64,000 nt of DNA, from contig NC_091110.1 of assembly GCF_024713975.1 (NCBI RefSeq), positions 3,721,501 through 3,785,500 on the forward strand, written 5' to 3'. Each line of letters starts with the position of its first letter. Positions within the stretch are counted from its first letter, which is position 1. The stretch is from Paralichthys olivaceus (lineage: Eukaryota; Chordata; Actinopteri; Pleuronectiformes; Paralichthyidae). Of the stretch, positions 48,331 to 61,700 are shown in pieces. The translations under genes and the position numbers were made by a program. The notes beneath the pieces were generated by a model that saw nothing but the letters and a program-made list of their open reading frames with translations, was not told where the DNA came from and ran no database searches.

Positions 48331-48794
48331 TTGTCAAAGTGATTCATTGTGTCTTAGCTCTGCATTATTCAGCCCTGAGAAGTCTCTACTTAAAAGTAAG
48401 TGGTTGCAAAATAACCTCTTATTATACGTGAAAATAAGATGCAAGGACAAGTGCAAGGATTGTTCTCTTTGCCCCGTGGACATAGATCATGTGAAAAACT
48501 TTCTCCATAAAAGCTGCTTGTTGAGGTCAGTGATACGTTAAAGTGAGAGTGAAGGGGCATCATTGTGTACAGTCAGCCTACTGAAGGGATTTAATAAGTA
48601 CTTGATCATTAGCCTGCAGCATAACAGTGAATCCTACCGCCTTTGCTGATCTAATAATTTTCTGCTTGTTCTACCACATATATTTTTTTGATGTTTATTT
48701 TCATCTCACATTGCTCAGGATTAAGATAAAGGTCAGGTAAAACCTTTTCTGTGAATTTCCTCAACATCTGGGTGCTCTGTACAAACAATTAACT
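48331..48794. other. Spacer downstream of CDK2AP1
   Basis: A/T-rich, no supported coding sequence or element recognised before the SINE-like copy at 48795. Confidence 0.5.
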
Positions 48795-49145
48795 GTGGTT
48801 CAGGAGGTATAGCTGCTTGTCCTCTAACATGAGGGACAGCCGTTTGATCCCAGTCTCCTGCATTCTGAAGTGTCCTTGGGCAAGACACGGAACCCCAAAT
48901 TGCTCCTGATGACTGTGCTGGCAGTGTACAGGTGATGTTTTAGAAAGTGCTGAACATAGATGCACTGTAGGAATGTGTGTGTGTGAATGGGTGAATTGCA
49001 ATAGTGTACTGTAAAGAGCCTTGAGCGGTCACCAAGACTAAAGCTACATCCCTTCACTAATTCACTGCACTAAGTATGAAATTAAGTACTATTTAACTAT
49101 TCATGGTATTAGACAACATCAATATAAATACAGACCATTTACCTA
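48795..49145 (+). repeat. tRNA-like SINE copy (family A, copy 3, most complete)
   Basis: Begins 'tggttcaggaggtatagc' (box A-like), then 'gccgtttgatcccagtc' (box B-like), 'tgtccttgggcaagacac', 'gtgtgaatgggtgaattg' and ends 'ataaatacagaccatttac'. The head resembles a tRNA promoter and the tail is shared with the copy at 5968-6216. There is a short unrelated or diverged stretch before the tail. Confidence 0.65.
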
Positions 49146-49399
49146 ATTACACTGGGGAGTTTTTAGTCACACATTAACGTTCCTCTCTTTGAGCACTGTC
49201 TTCAAATCAAAATACAAATACTTTGTTTTGGACAAATTAATATTAGTTTATAACCAAACTAATGATTCTCTCCTAATGTTCTCAGTTTCCTATAATAATC
49301 ATTGTGAGCATGTTTGCATGCTGATGTTAGCAATCAGCCAAAAACACATGGCTGTAGATAAAACTGCAATGAGTAATATATTTATGGATAAGTTGATGA

Positions 49400-49690
49400 A
49401 CATATAGAAAATCTGCTGATATGTTGATGATTCGTTTGTTGTTTTGGTCCATTTTCAAGCAAAAATGCAAAACTTGTGACTTCTCATGTGACAATGTGCT
49501 GCCTAACGTTAGAGTGAATTGAATATCTTTGGGTTTTAGACTGATGATCGGACAAAACAAAACATATGAGGATGACATATTTTGCTCTAGAAAATGGTCA
49601 TGGATAGTTTTCAGAATTTTTTTGGTTTTACAGAAAAAATGATTAGTTGATTAATTGGGAAAATAATTCTTAGTTGAATCAGTAATGAGA
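49400..49690. repeat. Dispersed repeat (family C, fullest copy)
   Basis: Runs from 'ctgatatgttgatgattcgtttg' through 'ttgaatatctttgggttttag' to 'gattagttgattaattgggaaaataa'. This is a layout I recognise as recurrent in fish genomes. Smaller pieces occur at 14400, 26110, 37680 and 53105. No ORF. Class not assigned. Confidence 0.55.
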
Positions 49691-51060
49691 ATACCGCATT
49701 TGTATAAGACTTGTTAACATACACAGGGTGCATTGACTTTTTAACTATCAGAAGTGATAGTGTCGCAACTTTTTAGGTTTTATTCAAAGAAAAATCATCA
49801 ACTTCTTGACTCTCAAACAGGGGCTCAAAATACATGGGTATGTCACCTGCAGAAGATTTAGAGATCTGTTAGGAGGCATTACCACAACAGAACTAACAGT
49901 CAGAAGTAACATCCTGTCCACAATCCTGTACAAGTTATCATATTCTCATAAATACTCATGTCAGGTTTCCTACACTGTCAGGCTATCTAAAGTCAGGTAA
50001 GAGATTAGTCTGTGACTATAAGTGCACTGCAGTTTATGATGTATTCAACAATCTGTTTTTTTAAGACGTTGGCATTTCATCTGCCTTTTGCCTCACTGAT
50101 GCTTTTCATAATCTAAGATACACAGTATGTAGTATACAGTAAAACCTACTGTATGTATATCATAGTTTAACTGCACAATCAATGAGGTAGCAGTAAATGT
50201 GGGGATCAACCTTAATTAACTAGTACCTACTAGACGAAGAGAACTAATTGCCAGGTCCCTCAAAAGCCTGTCCACTAAGTTTTGGGAATTTTCTTGAATT
50301 AAAATGTGTTGACAATATTACAATACCAACTAAGGCAGGTCCTACATTATTAACTCATTTAGTAGCCATGTTAGAGAGAGGCTCTAATTGTAGTTTTAAG
50401 GCCTTAATTAGTTTGAGTTATTACTGTGCTGACATAATACATTTCTATTAATCAAATATCCACAAACCAATGAACTTCAGAGTACTGACATCTGGAGGTT
50501 CTGTTATTTAGGACTAAATGTTAATATTCCCTGCTTGCATACATGAGACTTGCTGCCTGGACTCTGTAGGATGGTCAAGTGAGAGATGGCATCTTTTAGC
50601 TTTCTCAAGTGGGCGCCCTCCTTCCAGTTGCAGTTGTTTTATCCTTTCTTGGGCGAAGATGCCACTTGTCCTGAATGATTTCTCAATGAAATCAGACAGT
50701 GTTCAGCTTTTCTGCTGTTTTTACTCCTCTCTTAGTTTTGCATTTGTCTTTCTAATTGATTTCTTACATTTGTCTCGTCACTGACTGTTACATGTCACTC
50801 TTCCATATGTTTGATTTATATATTGTCTTTGTATGGGCTCTTTGTGTTGTATGCTGTGAAAGCTTTTCTTAATCAAAAAGAGATTTCACTAATTCGAAAG
50901 TGAACCCTGAAACAGGAAGCGGAACACCCAGCCACAAAAGTTCAGTGGAGAGTATTTCACTTCCTCCCCTGACAGCTGTGTATGCTCCTGATCCTGACCA
51001 TCCTCTGTGCTGACACACCAGCTCCTGTCTTTCCTCTTACTTCCCACCTCATGTTATTTT
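49691..51060. other. Spacer upstream of MPHOSPH9
   Basis: A/T-rich with no gene, RNA gene or repeat that I can name. MTRFR, which sits here in human, is not visible. Confidence 0.5.
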
Positions 51061-51129
51061 GAAGCCATTTGTTTTGAACGCAGCGTCGTCTCTGCCCCAA
51101 CTTGTGCGCACGCCTCTTTCCCTAGACGG

Positions 51130-51294
51130 CCAATAGAAAACACGCGGCGAACGTGACGGCCAATCGCAGCTCTGCATTTTAATCGCGCTCTGACCAATGA
51201 GCGGTGCGGGCTGTAAACGCCACAGCGGCCGGAGAACTCTGCACTGCAGTGTCCAACCAGCGAGCAGCTAGCTAACGCGTCCACCCGGAGAGCT
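51130..51294 (+). promoter_or_regulatory. mphosph9: MPHOSPH9 promoter with three CCAAT boxes
   Basis: CCAAT pentamers on the plus strand at 51130-51134, 51160-51164 and 51194-51198 (spacings 30 and 34 bases) lie about 100-165 bases upstream of the first ATG, in a GC-rich block without a TATA box. Regularly spaced NF-Y sites are typical of G2/M-induced promoters. A TTTGAA (CHR-like) at 51073-51078 is upstream of the boxes, not at the usual place downstream of them. Confidence 0.65.
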
Positions 51295-52780
51295 ATGGAT
51301 GAAATGATGCTACAAGTCAACGGGTAAGGTGCCCTCTTCTTCTCTGGAGGCTCCCTCTGTCTCTCCGGCTTCTTCGATAATCCTCATGCGTGCTTCACGT
51401 TTCGCCCGCGCTGCCTACGCTGCGCTTGCGAACCTGTAAAACACCAACTTAGCCCAACTCAGCTAGCGAGCTAACCGAATCGTATGGGCTGCGAGTGGTG
51501 GCTGCCAGGCTAGCTGGGTGACTACCTGGGTAACTAACCCAGGCTCCAGAGGAGTTCACGGGGCAACCCGAGGCGTCGGCGACGTCCGATGTGAAATAGT
51601 CCGAATAGCAGAGGAGCTAACATGCTACGTGTCTATGCTGATTGCACTGATGCTGGCTAAGTTCATCACAATCAAAGCTGGACTGTCAGATGTCATTTCT
51701 CACACAGAGTGCAGACAGGAAGCACAGGTCGTGGCAGACAGAGGACAGGGAGCTGGATGCTGATGTGCATCACTGACACGTCAGATGAAATATGTGAATC
51801 TGGTTGTGTTTATGTTTTGTAACTGTTGAATGTTGATGACAGGTCATGTGAACTATAAGTGCAGTAGAGCTAATGGAGCCCTGGACTCTCTGGGTTCATT
51901 TAAACCAGATATGACAAGTCAGGGTGCATTCATTCTCAGATGTGCATCACCAGTGGAGAAAAGGTTTCACAACTTGGACATTGTGTTTTTGCACAGTCTC
52001 TATGCTCTACCTTTTAATCTAGTCCAGGTTTGACGAGTCTAGATAAAGATTGTTTGATCTGGACTTGTTCTGATGTGGTCTAGATTGTCTTTCCACTCCC
52101 TGTTATTCTGTCCTGATTTTACAAGTGTATATGTACTTTTTGTTCTGGAAAACAATGAAGAAATGTTAATTATTTTCTGCCAGGTTTCCCAAATCTGAGA
52201 CTGTATTTTTAAGACAATGTTACTAGAGTATTCTTTTTATGTCCAGGTTTGCGTATAAGTATATAAGTATATATGTATAAGCACATGTATAAGTATACAT
52301 GTGCAAGTCTCTGAGGTAGATCACTCACAGTACTACATGACATATTATTTTGTTCCTCACCTTTCAGTTTTAACAATCTGAAATAATATTAGTTTTGTTG
52401 TGCATGAAATAGAGCTTTGATTGTTGACTAATTGACTTAATTATTGAAGCTCAATTTCTGTACAATGCTGGGTCATATATTTAATGCATCATATTTTGAA
52501 GGTTCCTCATATGTTCTGAGTGTGTAAAGCAGCTTGTAGTTGAAGCCGACTGATTGATAAAGTGACTTGAAAAGGAAATATAAAGTACAATAAGTCACTC
52601 ACTCCGTAATGTCGTGAAATAAAAAACGAAAGTAGCCAAAAATGAAAATAAAGTTCTGTATTTAAGTGCAGCACACAAGCAAATGCATTTACTGTCCAAC
52701 TGTACTAATGCTGAGTGTCTCTTGTCTCCCCCCTCTTTGTTTCTAGCTGTCAGACTGCCCCCCCCTGCATGGGCCCATAA
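51295..52780 (+). CDS. Spliced upstream ORF in MPHOSPH9 5' leader (20 codons)
   Basis: Exon 1 has ATG at 51295 (MDEMMLQVNG) and donor gtaagg after 51323. Spliced to the acceptor 'ttctag' at 52746, the frame continues CQTAPPCMGP and stops at TAA 52778-52780, two bases before ATG 52783. With no in-frame alternative acceptor nearby, this reads as an upstream ORF rather than the N-terminus of MPHOSPH9. If a different acceptor is used it could still be the true start. Confidence 0.5.
51324..52746. other. MPHOSPH9 intron 1
   Basis: GC-rich near the promoter, then A/T-rich; a short alternating 'aagtatatatgtataag' patch at 52255-52305. No exon or element recognised. Confidence 0.6.
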
Positions 52781-52782
52781 AC

Positions 52783-55700
52783 ATGTCCACAGATGACAGT
52801 ATCTCTGAGGATGTGTCCAGCTCAGGGGCTTTGAGCCATTGCCATGTCAGTGCTGACGGGGATGGGGGGAAGGAGAGCGAGACCTCTTTGTTGTCCTCCG
52901 AGGGGACATCGGCCTCTGGTCTGGCCGTCTCAGAGGACAGACACTCTGCCTCCCAAACAACAGGAGGCACTGTGGAGAGCAGGCCCGTGTTCATTACACC
53001 AGCATGCAACAAGATCAGGTGCAGTAGCCGAAGATACACTAACCACATTTTTTATAAGAAGAAAAGACAATGGTTTCTCTGTGCAAAGTTAACATATAAC
53101 ACCATGAACAATGGGGCTACAACTAATTAAATTATTGATCTGTTTTATCCCTTTCATTGCAATTTATCATTTAGTCTATGAAACGTGAGAAATCGTGAAT
53201 TTGACAGAGCCATTTTAGTTTTGTATGTAAAACCCCCAAATAATTGCATATAAACATTTAGTGTGCGATTGCATGTGACTAAAAAAAGCAGCAATCCTCT
53301 CATTAACGAGGAGAGTATCAGAATATTTGGCTTTTATTTATTTATTTATTTATTTTTACAAAATCCACTGAATACTGAATATACGGTACCTATAAATGGT
53401 ATTCAATGTAATCATAAAACTTTAAATGTATTTTGTGTGAATGACCACCCTAATAGTTTTATGAATTTTCCTGAACTTCACAGGTAGCTGATTAAATTTA
53501 ATACAATGTAGACGTGGAAGCACATTTCACACTAATTGCTATCAGTCAAATTTTGTGGGTCATGGCTTGCTGTAAAGTCTTGTTTGGGTGTAGAATTTTG
53601 ATAAATAGGTGTTTTTCAAATAATGACTTCCAGAAAGCTCCACAGCTGTATCCTATCCTGATATTTAATCTGAATACCTAAAAATTAATGTATCTATATG
53701 TTTTTATCATGTATTACAATACTTAACTAGGGCATGTGATTTGATAATAATATATGACTTTGTTGCAGGAGTCTGTGTCTGAGCACAAAGGAAGCATTCG
53801 AACAAGGGAAGAACCTCCCATTCATCAACCCAAGCTCCCTCGAGACCCTTAGGGCTTTGGTTCAGGAGATCCAGAGCAGTGGAGAGACAGACCCCGAGAT
53901 CTGGAAGGATTGTGAGGTAGGAAGATAGCGCAGAGCCTGAAAAGCAAGAGTTAGAAAGTGCAAATGGGGTGATAAGAGATGATGGTGAAAGTGAAGTCGG
54001 GGGTCAGCTGCTGTGGCAGCTGGCAACCTCATTTCTGGACTGTCACTTTTATGTTTTTGTGCAGATCACACCTGACAGTAAGACAGACAGATACCCCCCC
54101 CGCTCAGCCCACACACTACCACAGTGCAGCTGATCTACTCAGACACACGGTGTGATTTGTAGGAAACAGACAACTCTGAGGCTTTGGCACTCTCCCATGT
54201 ATTTCATCAGGCTTTTCAGTTTCAGTTAAAACACCAGGGGAAAGCACGTTCTTTTCTGATTATTAAATTGTCTATCATGTAGATTACACCCCTATTATTT
54301 CTCTATATTACTTCCCTCTACTCTCTGATGGGGATTTGTAACAAAAGCACAGCTGCTTCTTTCTAACCTAATACACACATATAGTGCAGGCACATAATTA
54401 CAAAGTTAAGAATTTTAAGATTCTATTGCAGTTTTTGTCTTTATGAACAGTTGACAGTCAAGAGACAGACAGACCGGGTGTCTGAGTTGCATGACATGCA
54501 GGGCCCTGGGCCAGGAATTATATTTTTATTTTTAATGCAGACCACCATTGTCCCACACACATACAGTGCTACTGTATATGTAAAACCATAGAACGTCTGA
54601 TTAGTGGATGACCGGCTCTTCCTTTAAAGCCACAGCTGCCTCAGAAACACTGTCACCATAATTGTGCAGAGGGTTATAGAAATCTGATCTACCGCCTAGA
54701 TTCCTCTTGGATAAACCTTATTCCAATAATGATACATAATAAATGATATATAAGCTCTAATTGTGTTTCTTTTTACATTTGAGTACAAGCATGTATGAGC
54801 TTCAGTCAGTGAATGTGTTGGTTTGCCCAAAGCAGATGATTACACCTAATCAAATTAGCTGTACAGAGCAGTACAGAGTTTTGCACACTTTAAATGGAAC
54901 TAACAGCACAAGACTTCTTATCTTTGGACCATAATGGTAAGTACACACTGCAGATAACTTACAGCGCAGCAGAGCAGTGAAGCGGCCTGCAGTAAAATCT
55001 AATGTCTAAGTGTAATCTGTAACCCCTGCACTGTAAAGGTGAGAACCCTGTGAAAGGCAAACATTGAATGTCAGTATATACTGACAGTGTATTTCTGTGG
55101 TGGTTTGTAACACTTGGTTTCTGGTGTTTCCTGCAACAGGGCCGGTGGCTGCATCTATTTCAGCTGGTTGAGAAGCAATACCAAGAGCAGATACTCGCAC
55201 AGCAGGAACAATACCAGTGCCAAATACAGGTAAGCTTTTGTTTTGTTATGTCCCATTAATCAACCACTGTGAGATATTTATTCATCCAGTAAAATAATGA
55301 CATGCTGTTCTTTTTCTCAGTTGATTCAGGATGAAATTAAGGCTCTGGTCCAGCTCCAGAACCGCCAGGCCACTGTCCATCCACAAACAGAGCTCTCTCC
55401 AACTCTCGTGACCAAAACTGCTACTGACACAAAGGACTACATTTTCATCTCCAGTGACCACACAGTCACCAAAAACGTGCCCAGTGACAATGACAGACTG
55501 GCAGCCCCTGCCCATACTCCTTTTAGCTCCCCTTCACCTCCTCTGCACAGATCAGAAACCGCCAACCAGGGGGAGGAGCGGGCAACTACAATGCTCAGCA
55601 GTGGATATGGGACTCTGTCTGCCTGGGAACCATGTCTGGAACCTGCTGGGTCTCCAGGGGATGATGAGGATGGCAGTCAAGGGAGGGAGAAGCATCAGTG

Positions 55701-58700
55701 GTCCTTTAACTTCCAGGAAGCCACAGAGACAACTGCGATTGGGTGCCAGGAGTATCTTTCTGATGAGAAACGTCTTGGAGTGAAGGAACTTCATGGATTA
55801 GTCTACCGGCCAAGAACCTCTGAGTATGTCTGATCCTAACCTCTGAAGATGGGTTATCTTTCTTACTGTGGCTAGTATGAGTGTGAAACAACCTGGTGAT
55901 GGCATTTAATACATAATGAATTTTAACTTGGTGAATCTTGCAGAATCTCTTCTACAATTTAGTCATTATTGTACCTAAGGAATCATTTTCTGTTTACCTG
56001 CTCTGTTTGCAGCACCAGCCAATCTTTGACCTCCTGGGCCCAGAGACAGAAACTCAGGCCCAAGAAAAGCAAAGCAGGACAAGCTTCATGCCAAATCCCA
56101 CAGTACCAGGAGCAGCCATGCAGCTCCAGAGAAGCCAACGGACAAAACCCCCTGGAGAGCCCAGACTCCCAGGACCAGGTACAACTCAGCAGCTGCACAG
56201 GACAGATAAGCTTAAGTACAGATTACAAAAAAAAAACATTAGATTGTGTACATCACTGCCCTGCATCTGTGGTGTTTTTATTTTCGGTGCATTTGTCTGT
56301 TGTGATTGTCCTTCTAACATTTTTGCTGCTGAGTTTAATCCACTTATCTCTATTGGGTTTCAGCATCGACCGACTGGGCCGTCGTCCAGCACTTTTCCCC
56401 TGAGGAGGAGTGACAGCCTGATGTCTGAAGCATCAGGTGACAATTCACTGACTCAGACAAAACACAGAGCAACAAGGCTTTGGCAGTGACAATGTGGCTG
56501 TGATATAATAAACAACGTAGGATTTTGCAGTATTTTGAAGGTCTTAATGCAATTACAACAAGTCACAGTAGGATGGCACTGTTGTAGCTGCAAGGGCTTT
56601 TATCATGAGGAAATATTAATTTATTTCTAGCCTCAAATGTGATGTTTGTCTTTGTTAGCTACGTTTTTTTCAGTAGTTTGGCAGTTTGAACCAGTTTGGC
56701 ACAATCTTTTTTTCATTCATTTATTTGTCCTCACCACTGCTTCAGTGAATAATAATATTACATTTCCCACAGTTAATTTCCTACTTTCATTGCTTATTTC
56801 ATTTATATCGTTTAATTACATGGCACCTTTTTAAGTGCAAGCCAATAAAGTTAACAAAGGAAAAAATAAACTGCAGCTAGGAAATTGAATAAAAATAGAA
56901 TAATTCATAGGAACAGCACCAATTTAAAGCTATTCTTTGCATCTGAAGCGGATCTCAGTTACATTTCTCAGTTACATGCAAGTGGAGAATGAGAGTGCTC
57001 TAAACCTATTCATCCATTCATTTTGGGATTTTATATGTGTCTTGCCTTTGAAAGATACAGTAGAAAACCCATGATATCACAATGCATTTTACTTTGTTTC
57101 GTAGGCCTCACTTACTGGCGTCTGCATGAGAGTGACCTGTATCGGCCGTTACCCGACAGCTTTGAAAGCAACGCTTACCTCCTTCTGCAAGAGGCATCCA
57201 TGAATCTTGTAAGTAAAATCCCACAGTTCTCTGTGACACTGAAGGTGCGTTTGAAAAGTCAATTTTGCTTAGGAACCAGCTGTTGATATTCTCTTAATGA
57301 TAAGAAATGGAGCTTCAATGCTTCCTAACTTATCTCCTGTAGCATCGGAAACATTCTTTATGAAAGGAAAGGAGAAAATGCCGCCCCAAAACTCTTTACG
57401 GCATCAACATTTAAAGCGACACAACCTCGTTGTTGCACCTGAAGACACCCAAGTAAATATAAAAAACAGAAATATAATATTTATTTCAACCCCCTGATTG
57501 TGGAATTGACCCAATAAATGTTTTCCTCCACTTATATAAGGTTTTTCCACATATATTCCTCACACTATTATATCATTTCAACATTTCACTCCTGTTTGTT
57601 TTATGAGTATTTTCAATTAAATCTGTTTTGTTGTTATTCCTGTGAGTAGGTAATGATTTAATGTTCTTTTCTCAAGAAGTGTTATTTTATTTTGGACAGA
57701 AAACGTTGAGTGCACAGCCGACAGCACAGAGTACATTTTGTGCGGATCTTCTTAAAACGCAGAGTATAAGGGGAATCGGATTTCTCCGCAGAGTGGTTCT
57801 TCTTACAGCTTCTCCTTCACATCTTTCCTTGACCCCAGGACATATTCCATCGGATTCAAGGAATAGTGGCTAGGAAAGGAGATTATTTGGACTTTCTGCA
57901 AGCGCCCTAAGACTTAAGAAGCAATGTCCCACAATCCCTTCTTTCTCACTAAAGCTATTTAATGCAGCTGTTGTTTCCAGATTTCACTTCCTACTTCTAC
58001 TCTTCCAAAATTGTTTTATTTATAATTTATATTTCGTATTCAACAGTGACTTTAAAAACATAATCAATAATGCATAAAGGGTGAAAGTGATAGAGGAAAA
58101 GGCAGAAAAAAGAAACTTTAAAAGAAAGATTAAATAAATAATTGAATAATTAAAATAGGAAAAAAACAATGTATTATGTTGTTAATGCTCCCATTCTGGA
58201 GCCCCACATAGAAATACTATAAAATATTATTGTCTAACATTTACCACAGACATGATCACTAAATCATGATTGATCATAAAGCACATCCAGTGAGGAGAAT
58301 GTTTAATATCTAAAATATTGTAAATACAATGATGAATCTGTGATTTGTATGTGTAACTGTGTTGATGAGCTCTTCTGTGTCTCTTGTAGACTCCACCTCA
58401 GGATCGAGGGCTGTCACTCAGAGAGATCTATCAGAACAAGCAAAGAACAGACTGGGAAGGTTCTGTTATGTCGAGTCCTTCGTCACCACAGGTATTTCAC
58501 ATGACTCGATTTAGTCCTCGGCATCAAGAGGAGTACACCAGAAAATTGTGCTTTTTTTTTTGTTCAAGAAATCACAATTAAACATCAATTCTAGGGAATC
58601 ATTGGAAGATTATCTTGCTTATCACATAAACCATGGTTGCTAAGTTGTAAATCAGGGATATTATGATGAAAACAAGAACCAGAAAATACAACTGTCTTTT

Positions 58701-61700
58701 AACTTGTTGATCTAATCTAAATTTCATATCCATAAACGAAAGAGACAAAAGCAAGAGAAAGAGGTTTAGTCTACATGCACATTACTTGTGTTGATGAAGA
58801 TCGTTTAAGTTTTAAAATGCTGTTTTGAAACAAAGACACATTAGTATGGATGGACATAGTAGTCCACGGCTGACCCTGTAACTCTGCACTCTATATGTGC
58901 TATAAAACTGTACTCTCCCTCTTTACACTTCAGGTGTTGACGTTGGACCCAGCAGCGAACACGCGGCAGTCAGAATGCACATCTGGCTTCACGTCACCGT
59001 CTCATTTCAGCAGCCCTTCATTTGCCACTCAGCCCCACATCAACCCCAGAGTCAGGACCCCTGTGTCCCCTGACAGCATGGTGGAGTGTAGCCACAACCC
59101 TGGAGATACAGACTGTATCTCTGAATCCTCCAGTGTTTCAGTTGCCGGACCTCCTTTCTCCAAAACACAAAGCATGTGGGGCACCGCATCCCAGGCAGTC
59201 CTGTCTACCTCCAAGGATAAGACCAACCAGCAACGCAGAGCCAGTGCTCCTTTAGCCAGCGAGGAAGAGGGCAGAGACACCAGCACCCTGAAGCCCTGTT
59301 CAGCCCTTGGTGCTAATCTGCGGCCTGCAGCCAGTCCACACATGGAGAGAGCTTCATCACTAGAGGATCCTGTTGTCCTTTCTCTGTGAGTGTAGCACAC
59401 ATCGGCTGCAGTCACTGGAACGTTGTTTATTTTTTTATGTGTTGCTGTATTATGGTACTTCATGAGGCTTAATGACAACAGAGTTTAATCAGATTCATTC
59501 TTTTATTCTGCTTTTCTTCACCTTAGCCTGCGACAGAACCTGAGAGAGAAGCACTCTCGACATGTGGCTGATCTCAAAGCATATTATGAGTCTGAGATCC
59601 AAGTCCTGAGAGACAAACTCAAACTCAGAGATCTGCCCCAGGATTTAGAGAAGAGCAACCATGCGCTCACAGAGAGGTTTGTGTTCGCTGCATATATCAT
59701 TTATTTGATGTAATGTTTATTGCATTTTTTAAACCCTTATGTATTTTATCCTCAATATATAAAATATACAACGTACAAAATATACAACATAAATAAATAT
59801 GGCAATATACAAAAAAAGAAAAACACCTGAAAAAGGTCAGTTGATAGAGGGTTGAACGCTCAAAAAACATCAATTAAACCAGCAGGATATTTTACCCATG
59901 CTTTGTGTCCATTCATTACTCATTATTAATCTGATGTTTGCTTGTCCACAGGTGCAAGCATCTAGAAAAAGCTCTGGCTGAGGCCATCAGTCGTATTAAA
60001 GAACTAGAGGCAACAAACAGCTCGCTGGAGAAAAAACTGGTATCATTCCATAAATGTTTTGCATACTTTATTTTCATTTTCGTTAGATAGCAAAATGCTC
60101 CTGTAATATTTGGGTCTAAGTTTTGATGACAGTTCTATTCAACCCACACATATTTTCCTGAGTAAATAGAAAATAGATAGACTGGACATAAACATAGTGA
60201 CGTCTTATGGTTGAAAATTAAATTTATGTAGTTTTTCGATCTTCCTATACATTTGATGTCTTTTCCTCAACTCTTTTTAAATGTTAATCTAATAATGCAA
60301 TGAAATTGACATTTAACCCTCATACCGTCCCTTAATTTGGATTTGACTTCTTGTTTTTAGGCAGATTGGCCAGAGCGGTATGCAGTCGCGGTTGCTACTG
60401 TGAAATCTCTGCAGCAGCGACTAGAAGAAAGTAAACGCTCAGTCAAAGAGAAGGACTCCCTGGCAGCACATTTGAAGTCTCGCGTACAGCAGCTGGAGGA
60501 GGCAGCACAGAAATCCCGCAGAGAGGCAGACGAGAAGGAGGCCAGGAGGGCGAGAGAGTACAACATGCTGCAGGATGTGAGTCTGGCTGGGCTGTGGGAC
60601 ACAACATCAGAAGATAAACATTTACTTATCATCACCACAAGAAAGATAATTAATTCCATTATCTAAAGTTTGAAATTAGACACGTGTTATTACCACTAGC
60701 AGAAATGCTTTATTGTTGATGTGCTCCAGAGAGCGATTGCTCCGTGCGTGCGTGCGTGCGTGCGTGCGCGCGCGTGTGTGTGTGTGTGTGTAAAATATTG
60801 CCAATCTCATTTTTCTAAATGCACTCAATATTGCGAAACACTGGACAAAGTAACTTTAGAATTAAAAAGTAATATGCTTATTCATACTATATTCATAGCC
60901 TGACTTTAATAACAGCAAATATTCTGGTCATGTGATCATGTTGGTTACTTGTTTAATGTTTAACTTGCCTCTTGTCCCTGGTTGAATTTTTGCATCCATA
61001 TTCAATCTCGGAGTTTCTGTCAAAACAAATATTATTATTCGACCTGAATGAGGTTCTGTTTTGCTTCTGCAGCTGCTCAGAGAATATGACTCTCTGATGA
61101 AGGACCACGAGGGAGCCAAGGTAATTGTTCATGGATTTAGTGTAATTGTTTGATTTTCATTAAAATATGTGAAGGACAAAATATCCCTCTTAATATGTCA
61201 TGTCTTCCCTCACCCTTAAAACATTTTTGTATCCACAGATCAAGATGGTGTCAGCAGAGAACAAGCTTGTTGACGCCAATGATCAGATATCTGAACTGAA
61301 GAGGTGAGCAGCTGTAACTCAACACAACACTCACTGCCACTTAGGTTTGGGTTTTGTATGAATTCTATGCATTCTGTATTGTATCCTGTGCATCAGTTTA
61401 GGTTCCTATCAAATCTTATTTTCTTCTTCTAGTATTCCGGTAAATACCAAAACAGTCAACAACTTTTATAACACTCAGTCCAATGAAGTGTGAAGTTGCT
61501 TAAATATTTTTTTCTCTCTGATGACTACAACTACAAACATGGCTCAGTAAAAGGTCACAAAATGCAAATGTTTAATCTGTAAGGAAGAATGGTTAACTTC
61601 CCTGTTAGCCATTACTGAGCAGATCTAGTGTTGACGGTTTTGAATAATGCTAAACTTACATATCAGAGTATCGTTCTGAGTTATTTGAAAAAGAGAACTC

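Noticed and set aside
51295-51323. Exon-1 ATG as the MPHOSPH9 start codon
   Set aside because: The only credible splice (51323 to 52747) leads to a stop after 20 codons. Kept as a uORF instead.
57661-57873. Extra MPHOSPH9 exon
   Set aside because: The 57208/58390 junction already matches phase and continues the human-like protein; this open stretch lacks a usable donor in phase.
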